Source of the DNA: CAYVDH01 sp964450355
Lineage (GTDB): Bacteria > Bacteroidota > Bacteroidia > NS11-12g > UBA955
Direction of reading: 5' to 3'
Assembly: GCA_964450355.1 (NCBI GenBank)
Contig: CAYVDH010000145.1
Location: 1-9,209 of the forward strand
Length of the DNA: 9,209 bases
Every line of letters begins with the position of its first letter. Positions within the stretch are counted from its first letter, which is position 1. The notes beneath the pieces are model-generated. The model saw nothing but the letters and a program-made list of their open reading frames with translations, did no database searches and was not told where the DNA came from. Both the position numbers and the translations under genes were made by a program. This document shows, piece by piece, positions 1-8,500 of the stretch.

Positions 1-3000
1 CTACAAAAAGAGGATGTGTTTACACTCATATTAAACCTAATTACTTGCAATTTGCAGACAGTATTAATTTAAATTTAGGATTCAGTAAAACTTACCTCTG
101 TGCCAAAGAAAAGCTTATTTTAAACCTAAACAATGTAAGAAGTTCAAATCCTAAAGTTAATATTAGTCCAAATAATTACACTTCAACAGACCTTAGTAGC
201 ACTTCAAAATCAATCAGTTTTGGCAAATTGGGAACATATAGTTTTTATGTTTCGGATGAATACAATGGTTGCAAATCAGAAAAAACTCTCACAAATTATG
301 TGACTGTCAATGGTCCAATTGCGGGTTTCTCATTTAACTTAAAAAGAGGGTGTACTGTTCCAGATACTTTTACAGGTACAGACACATCCATTGTCAATTC
401 AGGCATTACAACTTCCTCCAATTGGACACTTTCATTTGACTCAATTGGTGGAGCATTACAAACTGGTACTGGCAAGACATTCAAACCTATACTTAGGTAT
501 TTTGCATCTTATACAGTTAGATTGATAGTAACTGGCAACAATGGTTGTGTGGACACAGCAACAAGACCAGCTGAATTGATCATTGATAAAATGAAACCAA
601 AGTTTGAATGGAGTCCACAACCAACTTGTCCAGCCAGCCCTGTTACATTTACCAATGCTACTTTACCAGGTTCATCTAAAGTTCCTAATCAATACCGATG
701 GACATTTTACAGATTAAATAATTCAGTAATGAAAACCGACAGCATTACTAGTCCTACTTTAACATACCCCGATACAGGTAGATACACTGTGAAATTATTA
801 GCATTCAATAAACTAGGGTGTAAAGATTCTGTAACATATACAAAAAGAATACTGATTTCAAGACCAAAACCTCGTTTGTTTATGACAGATTCTACCATTT
901 GTAATACCACTAGAACTTTTTTAGTAGTCAGGTATGATGATAGCGCATATTATAGGAATTATTGGCATGTATGGATTATACAGCACAAAGACAGCAGTTT
1001 AATAAATGATAGAATATTAGGAGATTCAATAGCCTTTGGGTCTTATTACCCAGGAGAATACATCGTAAAATACGTTACATTTTCAAAGCAATTTAGTTGT
1101 TATGATACATTTGTACTTAAACAACGATTAAAAATCAGTGGAGAAAGATACACCATTAATTTAGACCCAATTAAGGGTTGCAATCCTTTTACAGCTATTT
1201 TAAAAGCAAATTTAGTTATTACTAAAAACTATGAAAACAATAACAGTGCAGCTACTCGATTTTATTGGACTCCATATGTAGATACCAGTTATTTAAGTAT
1301 TGCAAACAGAAGTTCAAAAACCACTAACGTATTTGTAAAAAAAGCAGGTAGCTTTGCCTTTAGATTTGCTTATTACCCTGCTTCAGGATGTAATGATTCA
1401 ACATTTACAAATTATTTAAAATCTGGGGTTAAAGCTTCTTTCAACCAACCTACTTATGGTTGTATATTCAAAAAAACAAATTTTACTAACACATCCGATG
1501 CTGATGCTATCAGGTATAAGTGGTTCATAAAAGATTCTACCAATGGATTTGAATTATTAAAAGACGACACAAGCAAGCACATGCAAATTAGATTCAATGT
1601 AAAAGGCATTTACAAAGTTGGATTAATTGCATTTGGAAATGGCCAATGTAAAGATACTTTTATAAGTACAATTCAAGTAAATGATGTGGTTGCAAGTTTT
1701 ACAAGCAATGACACATTTAATTTTTGCGCCCCAGTAATTACTACAATTACAGCAAGAACCAGCCCAGATATTTACAATTACAAATGGTATTTTGGAACAG
1801 GAGATTCTATATTATTAAATTTATCTACTGTTAGTTATTTGTATAAGAGAAATACTGGTCCAATTGGAAGTGATGTAAAATTAATAGTAAATGGTTATGG
1901 ATGTGACGACACATTAGTAAAACCTGGTTATATAAAGGTTATTGGCCCTATCCCAGATTTTAAATTATCGAACAACATTGGCTGTGAAAAACTCAATGTC
2001 AAATTCACCAATAACAGTAAATATTTCAAAAGATTTTTTCTTGAATATGGCGATGGAAGTGTTTTAGATTCTGTCAATTTCAATAATCATATTTATAGAA
2101 TATTTGACAGATCTTTATCAAGCGTTGTTTATAAACCAAGGCTATCTGTTATTGATTCTTTTGGCTGTTTAGTTACTTTTAGCCCAAATGATTCAGTCAC
2201 TGTTTACCGTTCACCTGAAGCAAATTTTACACTCAGTACAGATACAGGATGTTCCCCTTTAATTGTTACATTTAGAAACATCTCTATTGGAAGTGTTTCA
2301 TATCAATGGGATTTTGAAAACAATGGCACATTTGACAATTTTTCTTTTTTACCTAGATTCATCTATCCTGCTGGAGAATTTTTCCCTAAATTAGTAGCTA
2401 CATCTAGCAATGGATGTAATGATACCATGATAAATCCAGTTCCAATAAAATCCTATCCTAAACCAGAGGTAAGTGTCAGTTCCAATAAAGATACCGCTTG
2501 TTTCAATACTCCTATTAATTTCTTTAGTAATAAAGTGTCAAATTCTATAGGTATAAAATCATACCTATGGGACTTTGGAGACCCATACAGTTTTAAGGAT
2601 ACTTCCACCAAAAAAAATTCGACATTTAAATTCACTAGAACTCTTTTAAATCAAGTTGAATTACATACTTTAGACAGCAACAATTGTACCGATACTACTT
2701 TCAAATTTATTTACATTTATGACACCTTAGGACCACCACCCTCTCCAATAAATTATGTAACAGTAAACAACAATTCTGATGTATATATCAACTGGGCAAA
2801 AAACTCATTCAATAGATTTAAAAACTACAATTTATTTAGAGATAATTCTGGTTATTTTTTGATTAAAAACACAAACAACATCATAGACACATTCCACACA
2901 GTGAATTCAGGTATAAATGTCAATAATTCATCTTATTGTTACACGTTAAATGCAACAGATAATTGTAATTACCAAGGCACTTTAGCTAAAACCCATTGTA

Positions 3001-4136
3001 CAATATTACTAACAGCTTCAGACTCCATTAACAAAATAAAATTAGATTGGTTGGCATACAATGGTTGGGATAAAAACACTCCAGGTTCAGGTGTTCAACA
3101 ATATTTAATTTACAGAAATGAAAATGGTGGAGCTTTCAAACTTTATGATTCAACTACAAGAACAACCTATGAAGACAATGATTTATGTCCTAAATTATTT
3201 TGTTATTATGTAGTGGCTATTCAAAGAAATGGACCTTGGAAATCTACTAGCAATACTGTATGTAAATCTCCAAAATATGTTTTTCCAATTGAGCCAGTAA
3301 ATTCAATAAAAACTACTGTAAATTTGAATAATACTACTTACACCCATTGGGAACCATACACTTATGTTCGAAAATTAGATCAATACATCATTTCTAGACA
3401 CTATCAAAACACCAGTGTTGACGACTATTATGCAACCAGTGATAGTACAGGATTTATAGACGACAAAATAGATGTATTTACAAACAGAGAGTCATATTCA
3501 TATTTTGTAAGGGCGGTTGATCATTGTGGATCAGAATCACCAAAAAGTAAAATCAATAAAACCATTTTATTAAAAGGAGTTAGTGAAAATTATGTTGCAA
3601 AATTGAGCTGGAGTGCATATCAAAAATGGCATAGTGGGATTAAACAATATCAAATATTTTTCAGAGACAATAAAACTTTTAAATTATTAGGTGTAGTAGA
3701 TAGCAGTAAAAAAGAATACAATTATGAATTTTTGGATACCAAAATGGACGACTCATTATGTTTCAGAATCAAGGCTATTAAAGACACCAGTATAGACTTA
3801 GAAAGCTGGTCAAATGTTGTCTGTTTAGTTTCTGACCCTCAATTATGGGTTCCAAATGTATTCTCTCCTAACAGAGATGGATACAACGAAGTGTTCATTC
3901 CAAAAGCCATATTGATATTCAATAAAACAGGAAATCCTATTTTAGATTATCATTTAGAGATATACAATCGATGGGGTGAAAAAGTTTTTGAAACCTATGA
4001 CGCCTCGGTTGGGTGGGATGGAAATTATATGGACAAACCTTGTCAGGAAGGGCATTATGTATATCGAATTAAAGGTTTAGGATTAGATGGTAGCACTAAT
4101 TTTAACTTAGAAGGTGTATTAACATTGTTGCGATAA
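1..4136 (+). CDS. Giant PKD/FN3 repeat surface protein with gliding-motility-associated (CHU_C, T9SS type B) C-terminal domain, 5'-truncated
   Basis: The frame is open from base 3 to the TAA at 4134-4136 and gives 1377 residues. No stop precedes the first in-frame TTG at 45, and the bases before it encode a plausible repeat tail (RGCVYTHIKPNYLQF), so the true start lies off the left edge. The protein is about ten Cys-paired PKD/Ig-like repeats (about bases 84-2738), with the best core WDFGD at 2568-2582. Four FN3-like domains follow (about 2739-3836). From 3837 comes a typical CHU_C domain: WVPNVFSPNRDGYNEVF, then a YNRWGEKVFE motif, GWDG, and an ending with HYVYRI and LEGVLTLLR. In this family the C-terminal domain directs T9SS export and attachment, so the protein is probably an exposed adhesin or matrix component. 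No catalytic domain is visible. The signal peptide should be upstream of the window. Family and export route are secure; ligand and role are unknown. Confidence 0.95.
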   Translation, partial: TKRGCVYTHIKPNYLQFADSINLNLGFSKTYLCAKEKLILNLNNVRSSNPKVNISPNNYTSTDLSSTSKSISFGKLGTYSFYVSDEYNGCKSEKTLTNYVTVNGPIAGFSFNLKRGCTVPDTFTGTDTSIVNSGITTSSNWTLSFDSIGGALQTGTGKTFKPILRYFASYTVRLIVTGNNGCVDTATRPAELIIDKMKPKFEWSPQPTCPASPVTFTNATLPGSSKVPNQYRWTFYRLNNSVMKTDSITSPTLTYPDTGRYTVKLLAFNKLGCKDSVTYTKRILISRPKPRLFMTDSTICNTTRTFLVVRYDDSAYYRNYWHVWIIQHKDSSLINDRILGDSIAFGSYYPGEYIVKYVTFSKQFSCYDTFVLKQRLKISGERYTINLDPIKGCNPFTAILKANLVITKNYENNNSAATRFYWTPYVDTSYLSIANRSSKTTNVFVKKAGSFAFRFAYYPASGCNDSTFTNYLKSGVKASFNQPTYGCIFKKTNFTNTSDADAIRYKWFIKDSTNGFELLKDDTSKHMQIRFNVKGIYKVGLIAFGNGQCKDTFISTIQVNDVVASFTSNDTFNFCAPVITTITARTSPDIYNYKWYFGTGDSILLNLSTVSYLYKRNTGPIGSDVKLIVNGYGCDDTLVKPGYIKVIGPIPDFKLSNNIGCEKLNVKFTNNSKYFKRFFLEYGDGSVLDSVNFNNHIYRIFDRSLSSVVYKPRLSVIDSFGCLVTFSPNDSVTVYRSPEANFTLSTDTGCSPLIVTFRNISIGSVSYQWDFENNGTFDNFSFLPRFIYPAGEFFPKLVATSSNGCNDTMINPVPIKSYPKPEVSVSSNKDTACFNTPINFFSNKVSNSIGIKSYLWDFGDPYSFKDTSTKKNSTFKFTRTLLNQVELHTLDSNNCTDTTFKFIYIYDTLGPPPSPINYVTVNNNSDVYINWAKNSFNRFKNYNLFRDNSGYFLIKNTNNIIDTFHTVNSGINVNNSSYCYTLNATDNCNYQGTLAKTHCTILLTASDSINKIKLDWLAYNGWDKNTPGSGVQQYLIYRNENGGAFKLYDSTTRTTYEDNDLCPKLFCYYVVAIQRNGPWKSTSNTVCKSPKYVFPIEPVNSIKTTVNLNNTTYTHWEPYTYVRKLDQYIISRHYQNTSVDDYYATSDSTGFIDDKIDVFTNRESYSYFVRAVDHCGSESPKSKINKTILLKGVSENYVAKLSWSAYQKWHSGIKQYQIFFRDNKTFKLLGVVDSSKKEYNYEFLDTKMDDSLCFRIKAIKDTSIDLESWSNVVCLVSDPQLWVPNVFSPNRDGYNEVFIPKAILIFNKTGNPILDYHLEIYNRWGEKVFETYDASVGWDGNYMDKPCQEGHYVYRIKGLGLDGSTNFNLEGVLTLLR
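84..2738 (+). repeat. Array of about ten PKD/Ig-like protein repeats with paired cysteines
   Basis: Repeat units of roughly 85-95 residues begin near bases 84, 318, 591, 867, 1143, 1428, 1689, 1950, 2217 and 2460. Each unit has one Cys 10-15 residues in (often GC) and a second near its end in a (G/S/N/Q)CxD-like context such as NGCNDT, GCKDS or NCTDT. A disulfide joining the first and last strands of each unit is the natural inference. The units have diverged strongly at both protein and DNA level, so this is an old array, not a recent tandem duplication. Only the last few units keep a recognisable PKD core (YQWDF, YLWDFGD); the earlier ones are assigned by spacing and the Cys pair. Confidence 0.75.
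2739..3836 (+). repeat. Four fibronectin-III-like domains arranged as two A-B pairs
   Basis: Four FN3-like beta domains start near bases 2739, 3003, 3282 and 3564. Domains 2 and 4 share a W-x-AY-x2-W core (LDWLAYNGW and LSWSAYQKW) followed by QY-x-I-aromatic. Domains 1 and 3 share an aromatic-rich strand ending in A-x-D-x-C (LNATDNC and VRAVDHC). Each pair is joined by the same TILL linker. This gives a higher-order unit of about 561 bases present twice. In CHU_C proteins such FN3 domains commonly sit between PKD repeats and the sorting domain, and probably act as a stalk. The FN3 assignment rests on the strand pattern and the context and is less certain than the sorting domain. Confidence 0.65.
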
Positions 4137-4157
4137 TCCATAATAAGCTTATTTTTG
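4128..4157 (+). promoter_or_regulatory. Candidate Bacteroidota promoter for ffh
   Basis: A TTG at 4128-4130 (-33 element) is separated by 19 bases from TATTTTTG at 4150-4157, a perfect match to the TAnnTTTG -7 consensus of Bacteroidota housekeeping promoters. The -33 element lies in the last codons of the upstream gene. Transcription would begin a few bases after 4157, leaving a leader of only about 10 bases before the ATG at 4173. The spacing fits the known consensus, but short motifs recur by chance in AT-rich DNA. Confidence 0.55.
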
Positions 4158-4172
4158 CATTTTTATTGAAAA

Positions 4173-5471
4173 ATGTTTGAAAATTTAAGTTTAAAAATTG
4201 AAAAGGCTTTTAAAAATCTTAAAGGTCAAGGTAGAATCTCAGAAATAAATGTTGCAGAAACCCTAAAGGAAATAAGAAGGGCATTGGTAGATGCCGATGT
4301 TAATTATAAAATTGCAAAAGATTTTACCGATACCGTAAAACAAAAAGCAATTGGATTAAACGTATTAACTAGCATTTCGCCTGGTCAATTATTGACCAAA
4401 GTTGTAAACGATGAATTGGTATCTTTGCTTGGGGATTCACAAAAAGACATTCAAATTCAAGGTAATCCTGCCATCATTTTAATTGCAGGACTTCAAGGGT
4501 CTGGTAAAACCACCTTTTCAGGTAAATTAGCTAAATACATTAAATCTAAAGGACGCAATCCAATGTTAGCTGCATGTGATGTTTACAGGCCTGCTGCAAT
4601 AGAACAATTAAAAGTATTAGGTGAATCTATTAATTGCACCGTTTACAATGAAATTGAAAACAAAAACCCATTAGAAATAGCATTAAATGCCTTAAAATTT
4701 GCCAAAGAGAACAATCATAATGTATTGATAATTGATACTGCTGGTCGTTTAAGTATTGACGAGGAAATGATGAATGAAATTGCCGAGTTAAAAAAGACAT
4801 TAAATCCTACCGAAACGTTATTTGTTGTTGACTCAATGACAGGTCAGGATGCTGTAAACACGGCTAAAAATTTCAATGACAGGTTAGATTTTGATGGTGT
4901 TGTTTTAACAAAATTAGATGGTGATACAAGAGGTGGAGCTGCTTTATCAATCAAAACAGTTGTTAATAAACCCATTAAATTCATTAGCAATGGGGAAAAA
5001 TTAGATGCATTAGAATTGTTTTATCCAGACAGGATGGCTGGTAGAATATTAGGCATGGGCGATGTGGTAAGTTTAGTGGAGAGAGCCCAATCAGTATATG
5101 ATGAACAAGAGGCTGCGAGAATTAATAAAAAAATAAGTAAAAACAATTTTGATTTCGAGGATTTTTTATCACAATTGCAACAAATTAAAAAAATGGGAAA
5201 CATAAAAGACTTAATGTCTATGATTCCAGGTGTAGGCAATAAAATCAAAGATTTAGATGTAGATGAAAATGCATTTAAGCAAGTAGAATGTTTAATTCAA
5301 GCAATGACCCCACAAGAAAGATCTAATCCTGACATATTGAATGCCTCCAGAAAAAATAGAATAGCAAAAGGGAGTGGAAAAACTGTTCAAGATTTGAATA
5401 AACTATTGAATCAGTTCAACGACATGAGAAAAATGATAAAAAACATGAACAACATGAAGCTTAGAAAGTAA
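4173..5471 (+). CDS. ffh: Signal recognition particle GTPase Ffh (SRP54)
   Basis: This complete 432-residue protein is the GTPase of the signal recognition particle. With 4.5S-type SRP RNA it binds hydrophobic signal sequences on the ribosome and delivers them to the receptor FtsY at the inner membrane. The N-terminal four-helix bundle begins MFENLSLKIEKAFKNLKG. The G domain shows the P-loop GLQGSGKTT (106-114), DVYRPAA (136-142), DTAGR (188-192), TKLDGDTRGG (246-255) and a G5-like SNGEK (272-276). The M domain (about 325-432) has FEDFLSQLQQIKKMG, MIPGVG, the RNA-binding stretch SRKNRIAKGSG (392-402) and a Met-rich tail. Length and domain order are normal. The ATG at 4173 is the right start because it reproduces the family N-terminus. 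It has an A-rich upstream stretch and no Shine-Dalgarno, as usual in Bacteroidota. The RNA-binding stretch has Asn where many Ffh proteins have a basic residue. Both large neighbours look unrelated to its function. Confidence 0.98.
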   Translation: MFENLSLKIEKAFKNLKGQGRISEINVAETLKEIRRALVDADVNYKIAKDFTDTVKQKAIGLNVLTSISPGQLLTKVVNDELVSLLGDSQKDIQIQGNPAIILIAGLQGSGKTTFSGKLAKYIKSKGRNPMLAACDVYRPAAIEQLKVLGESINCTVYNEIENKNPLEIALNALKFAKENNHNVLIIDTAGRLSIDEEMMNEIAELKKTLNPTETLFVVDSMTGQDAVNTAKNFNDRLDFDGVVLTKLDGDTRGGAALSIKTVVNKPIKFISNGEKLDALELFYPDRMAGRILGMGDVVSLVERAQSVYDEQEAARINKKISKNNFDFEDFLSQLQQIKKMGNIKDLMSMIPGVGNKIKDLDVDENAFKQVECLIQAMTPQERSNPDILNASRKNRIAKGSGKTVQDLNKLLNQFNDMRKMIKNMNNMKLRK

Positions 5472-5488
5472 AATTTGTGTCATATTTC

Positions 5489-5507
5489 CATTTTTTACAA
5501 AAAAATG
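5489..5507. repeat. Perfect 8-bp inverted repeat, possible weak hairpin after ffh
   Basis: CATTTTTT (5489-5496) and AAAAAATG (5500-5507) are exact inverted repeats around a 3-base ACA loop, 18 bases after the ffh stop. The stem is nearly all A-T and no T-run follows it, so it is not a standard intrinsic terminator. It also lies in the spacer region of the candidate promoter of the next gene. It may be a pause or weak end signal for ffh, or chance in an AT-rich gap. Confidence 0.3.
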
Positions 5508-5510
5508 ATA

Positions 5511-5518
5511 TATCTTTG
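5511..5518 (+). promoter_or_regulatory. Candidate -7 promoter element of the downstream secreted-protein gene
   Basis: TATCTTTG matches TAnnTTTG exactly and lies 20 bases before the ATG at 5539, a typical short-leader arrangement. There is no TTG at the expected distance upstream (about 5485-5493); only T-rich sequence is present there. It is therefore a good -7 element with a poor -33 element, so basal strength may be low or depend on another factor. Confidence 0.5.
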
Positions 5519-5538
5519 ACGGCAATTAATTTTTTAAG

Positions 5539-8500
5539 ATGAAAAAACAAAACTTACTATTTCTTTTACTTACATTATTCATCTGTTTCAGCGCTAATTC
5601 TCAGACTGTAACATTCAATGAATATTTTGATTACAACACCGGTTATTGTGATGGTGACCCACAATATGACAATTGGGTAAGCTTCAGAGCTGGTTTAGAC
5701 ACAAGCTCATTGCGTTTCATGAAAATCACCATGCGTGGCACGTATGACATGACTGGAAAATCGTGTACTGACAAATACGCTGTTAGACAAATTTGTGATG
5801 CATTGTATAATGGATATGATGCCACTATTAATTGTAACGGTGTTAATTGGACAGTTGGAACTGGCTGTTCTGATTACAATTGTGGAAATTACAGCGACTA
5901 CATTGAATTAACTTTAAATCAATACACTTGTAATTGCGGACCATCTTACACAATTCGTCCAGGTATGACTTCTCCTAATTGGGGAGGAATCAACACAGAA
6001 ACTTGTCAGTGGTGGTATCAAAATGCCAACCAAGACATGATTGCTGAAGCTGAGTACATTTATTACAACAGAGATTTAACTGTTACAAATTTTGCTAAAC
6101 CTGATGAATGTACAAATTCGCAATCGTTGAAAGCTACAATTCAAAATTTAAGTTTAGGTAGCATTAGCACCTATAACGTAGGTTATAGCATCAATGGAAC
6201 TAACCAAACACCATTGTCTATATCTACTTCAATAGCTTCTGAAGCTACAGTTGACGTAACATTAACCAGTTCTTATACTTTTTCTCCAGGAACAACCTAC
6301 CAAATTAAAGTTTGGACATACAATCCAAATGGTAGTTCAGATGAAAGAATTTCTAATGACACATTTTATTTTAATTACAAACATGCAGGTTCTCCAAATG
6401 TTCCAACAGCTAACAATGTTGTAAACTGTGGACAAGGAAGTGTGAAGCTTTCTGCTAGTGGTGCTGCATCAGATAGTTTAATTTGGTACGCTAACCCAAC
6501 AGGAGGTAGCATATTAAAAATTGGAAAAAATTACCAAACACCATTTTTAACTAGAACAGATACATTTTATGTTGAAGCTGCTACTTTCAAAAGCATTCCA
6601 CAATCATTCTCTACCCCATTTAATAACTACACTTATGTGTCAGGTTCGGATGGTGCTCACAATGGAAACTTCATCAATATTACTGCCTATGATTTATTGC
6701 AAATCAAAGGCTTTAAAGTACAACCATTTTTCGGATACACCACTGCTGATTATATAGTTTACATCAAAGAAGGAACCTATGTAGGAAATGAAACCAACCC
6801 AGCAGCTTGGACAAAAATTTATGACAATACCATTCCTGCTACTGGTTCTCGTAATTACATTCCTGTAGATTTCACTCCAGAAATGGGAAAATTATATGGT
6901 GTATATATCACTACTAATCCAACAAACAATCCTTCTGAAGACCAATGGGCTACATATGGTAACAGTACATATACTGGTTCTGATTTAAGAATTAGTGGTG
7001 GTGCATATGCTTATGGTTTATTTGGGTCTTATGGTATTTATAGCCCATATACTTTAGATGTGGAAGTTGATTATGTAAAAACTTGTAAAAGTTCATCAAG
7101 AAAAGCCATCGAAGTTAAAATCAACCCAAAACCTTATGGTTCAGAGTACACAAAAGGAAATACTTTCGAAGGTCAATACAGAATTGGAGATATTACTACT
7201 CCAGATATAACAGAAGTAGGAAATGATATTGAATATTTAATCACTCCTCCAATTGGATATAGTAATTCAAGCTATTCAACATCTTGGACATACTCAAACA
7301 TTAATTTAAGCCATTTATCAGGTGCTGCATTTGACAACAGTTCATTTACTTTTGCACCAAACACTGCAACTACTAATGGATTATTAAAAATTACACCTGT
7401 TCAATCGTCATTAGATGAAGTTATTGTTGCAAAATTTACAATTGCTGACTTGGGTCCTTATTTTTGCGATACTGTGATAACAAGATACATCAAAGTTGCA
7501 CCAACTCCAAAAGTTAAATTCGCATTTCCAACTACAATATGCGATGGAGATGGCATTGTGTTTGAAAATTTATCTTCTATCTATTCTGGAAACTTGAGTT
7601 TCAAATGGAAATTCGGAGATGGAGATTCATCTGATAATTTACAACCTGTAAAAGTATATTCTAACCCTGGAACTTATTTTGTACAATTGATTGCTACATC
7701 TAGTCCTTGGAACATTGTTAATGATACAACCATGGAAGTAACCGTAAATGAAATTCCAGAAGTTAATTTTAAAGCAATCAATGCTTGTGATGGATTAGCT
7801 AACAGATTTATTAATCAAACAACAATTGGCAATGGTGTGTTAACTTACACTTGGGACTTTGGTGATAATACTCCTACTTCAAGTGTAACTAACCCTTCTC
7901 ATACTTATTTAGTTCCTAAAGGTTACCCTGTTACATTGACAGCAAGTGCTAGTGGTTGCAATGCTTCATTAACCAAAAATGCATACTTATTTGCTAGACC
8001 AGATGCACAATTCAGTGTTCCTTCATCTGCTGTTTGTGGCAATGTGAAAGCTCAATTTACAAACAACTCAACAATTAGTCAAGGTGAAATGGGTTCATTA
8101 TGGAATTTTGTAGGATCAAATATCTCTACATTAGATAATCCAAGTTATGAATTTGGCGATCCAGGAACATACAATGTTAAATTAAAAATGGTAAGTGAAT
8201 TTGGTTGCGAGGACTCTATTATAAAACCAATCACAATCAAACAAGCACCTACAGCTGATTTTTCAGGAAACATTTTCTGTGCTAATGAAACTACTACTTT
8301 TAACAATTTAACTGCAGAATACTCTGGCATTACTACTGATTACACTTGGACAGTAAGTGAAGGTGCTGGAGCAACTACTAAAAACTTAACAAAAACATGG
8401 AATAACATTGGTCCTAAAACAGTTACATTGAAAGCTGTTCAAACCAATGGTTGTGAAAACACAATCACTAAAGAATTTGAGGTATTGAATCAAGCTAACA

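Noticed and set aside
45..47. TTG as the start codon of the first gene
   Set aside because: The frame is open upstream to base 3 and encodes the tail of another repeat with a GC motif. There is no signal peptide after the TTG. The gene is truncated by the window edge.
2437..2489. Direct repeat CAGTTCCAATAAA at 2437-2449 and 2477-2489
   Set aside because: The copies are 40 bases apart, lie in different reading frames and encode unrelated residues. This is probably chance in low-complexity AT-rich coding sequence.
2610..2617. Run of eight A's as a phase-variation tract in the first gene
   Set aside because: Runs of this length are expected in such AT-rich coding DNA. The frame is intact and the site is in mid-gene, not near a start.
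4142..4153. Perfect 12-base palindrome AATAAGCTTATT followed by T's, as a terminator of the first gene
   Set aside because: It has no room for a loop beyond a 4-bp A-T stem, and it overlaps the TATTTTTG promoter element, which explains the T-run better.
5539..5600. Lipoprotein signal (Cys16) in the right-hand secreted protein
   Set aside because: The residues before Cys16 are L-F-I, which does not fit a lipobox, and a normal signal peptidase I region (CFSANSQ) follows.
6569..6757. Small + strand ORF inside the right-hand gene, and several 60-75 residue - strand ORFs across the window
   Set aside because: All lie in other frames of the three long genes, show no recognisable protein and have no start context; they are shadows.
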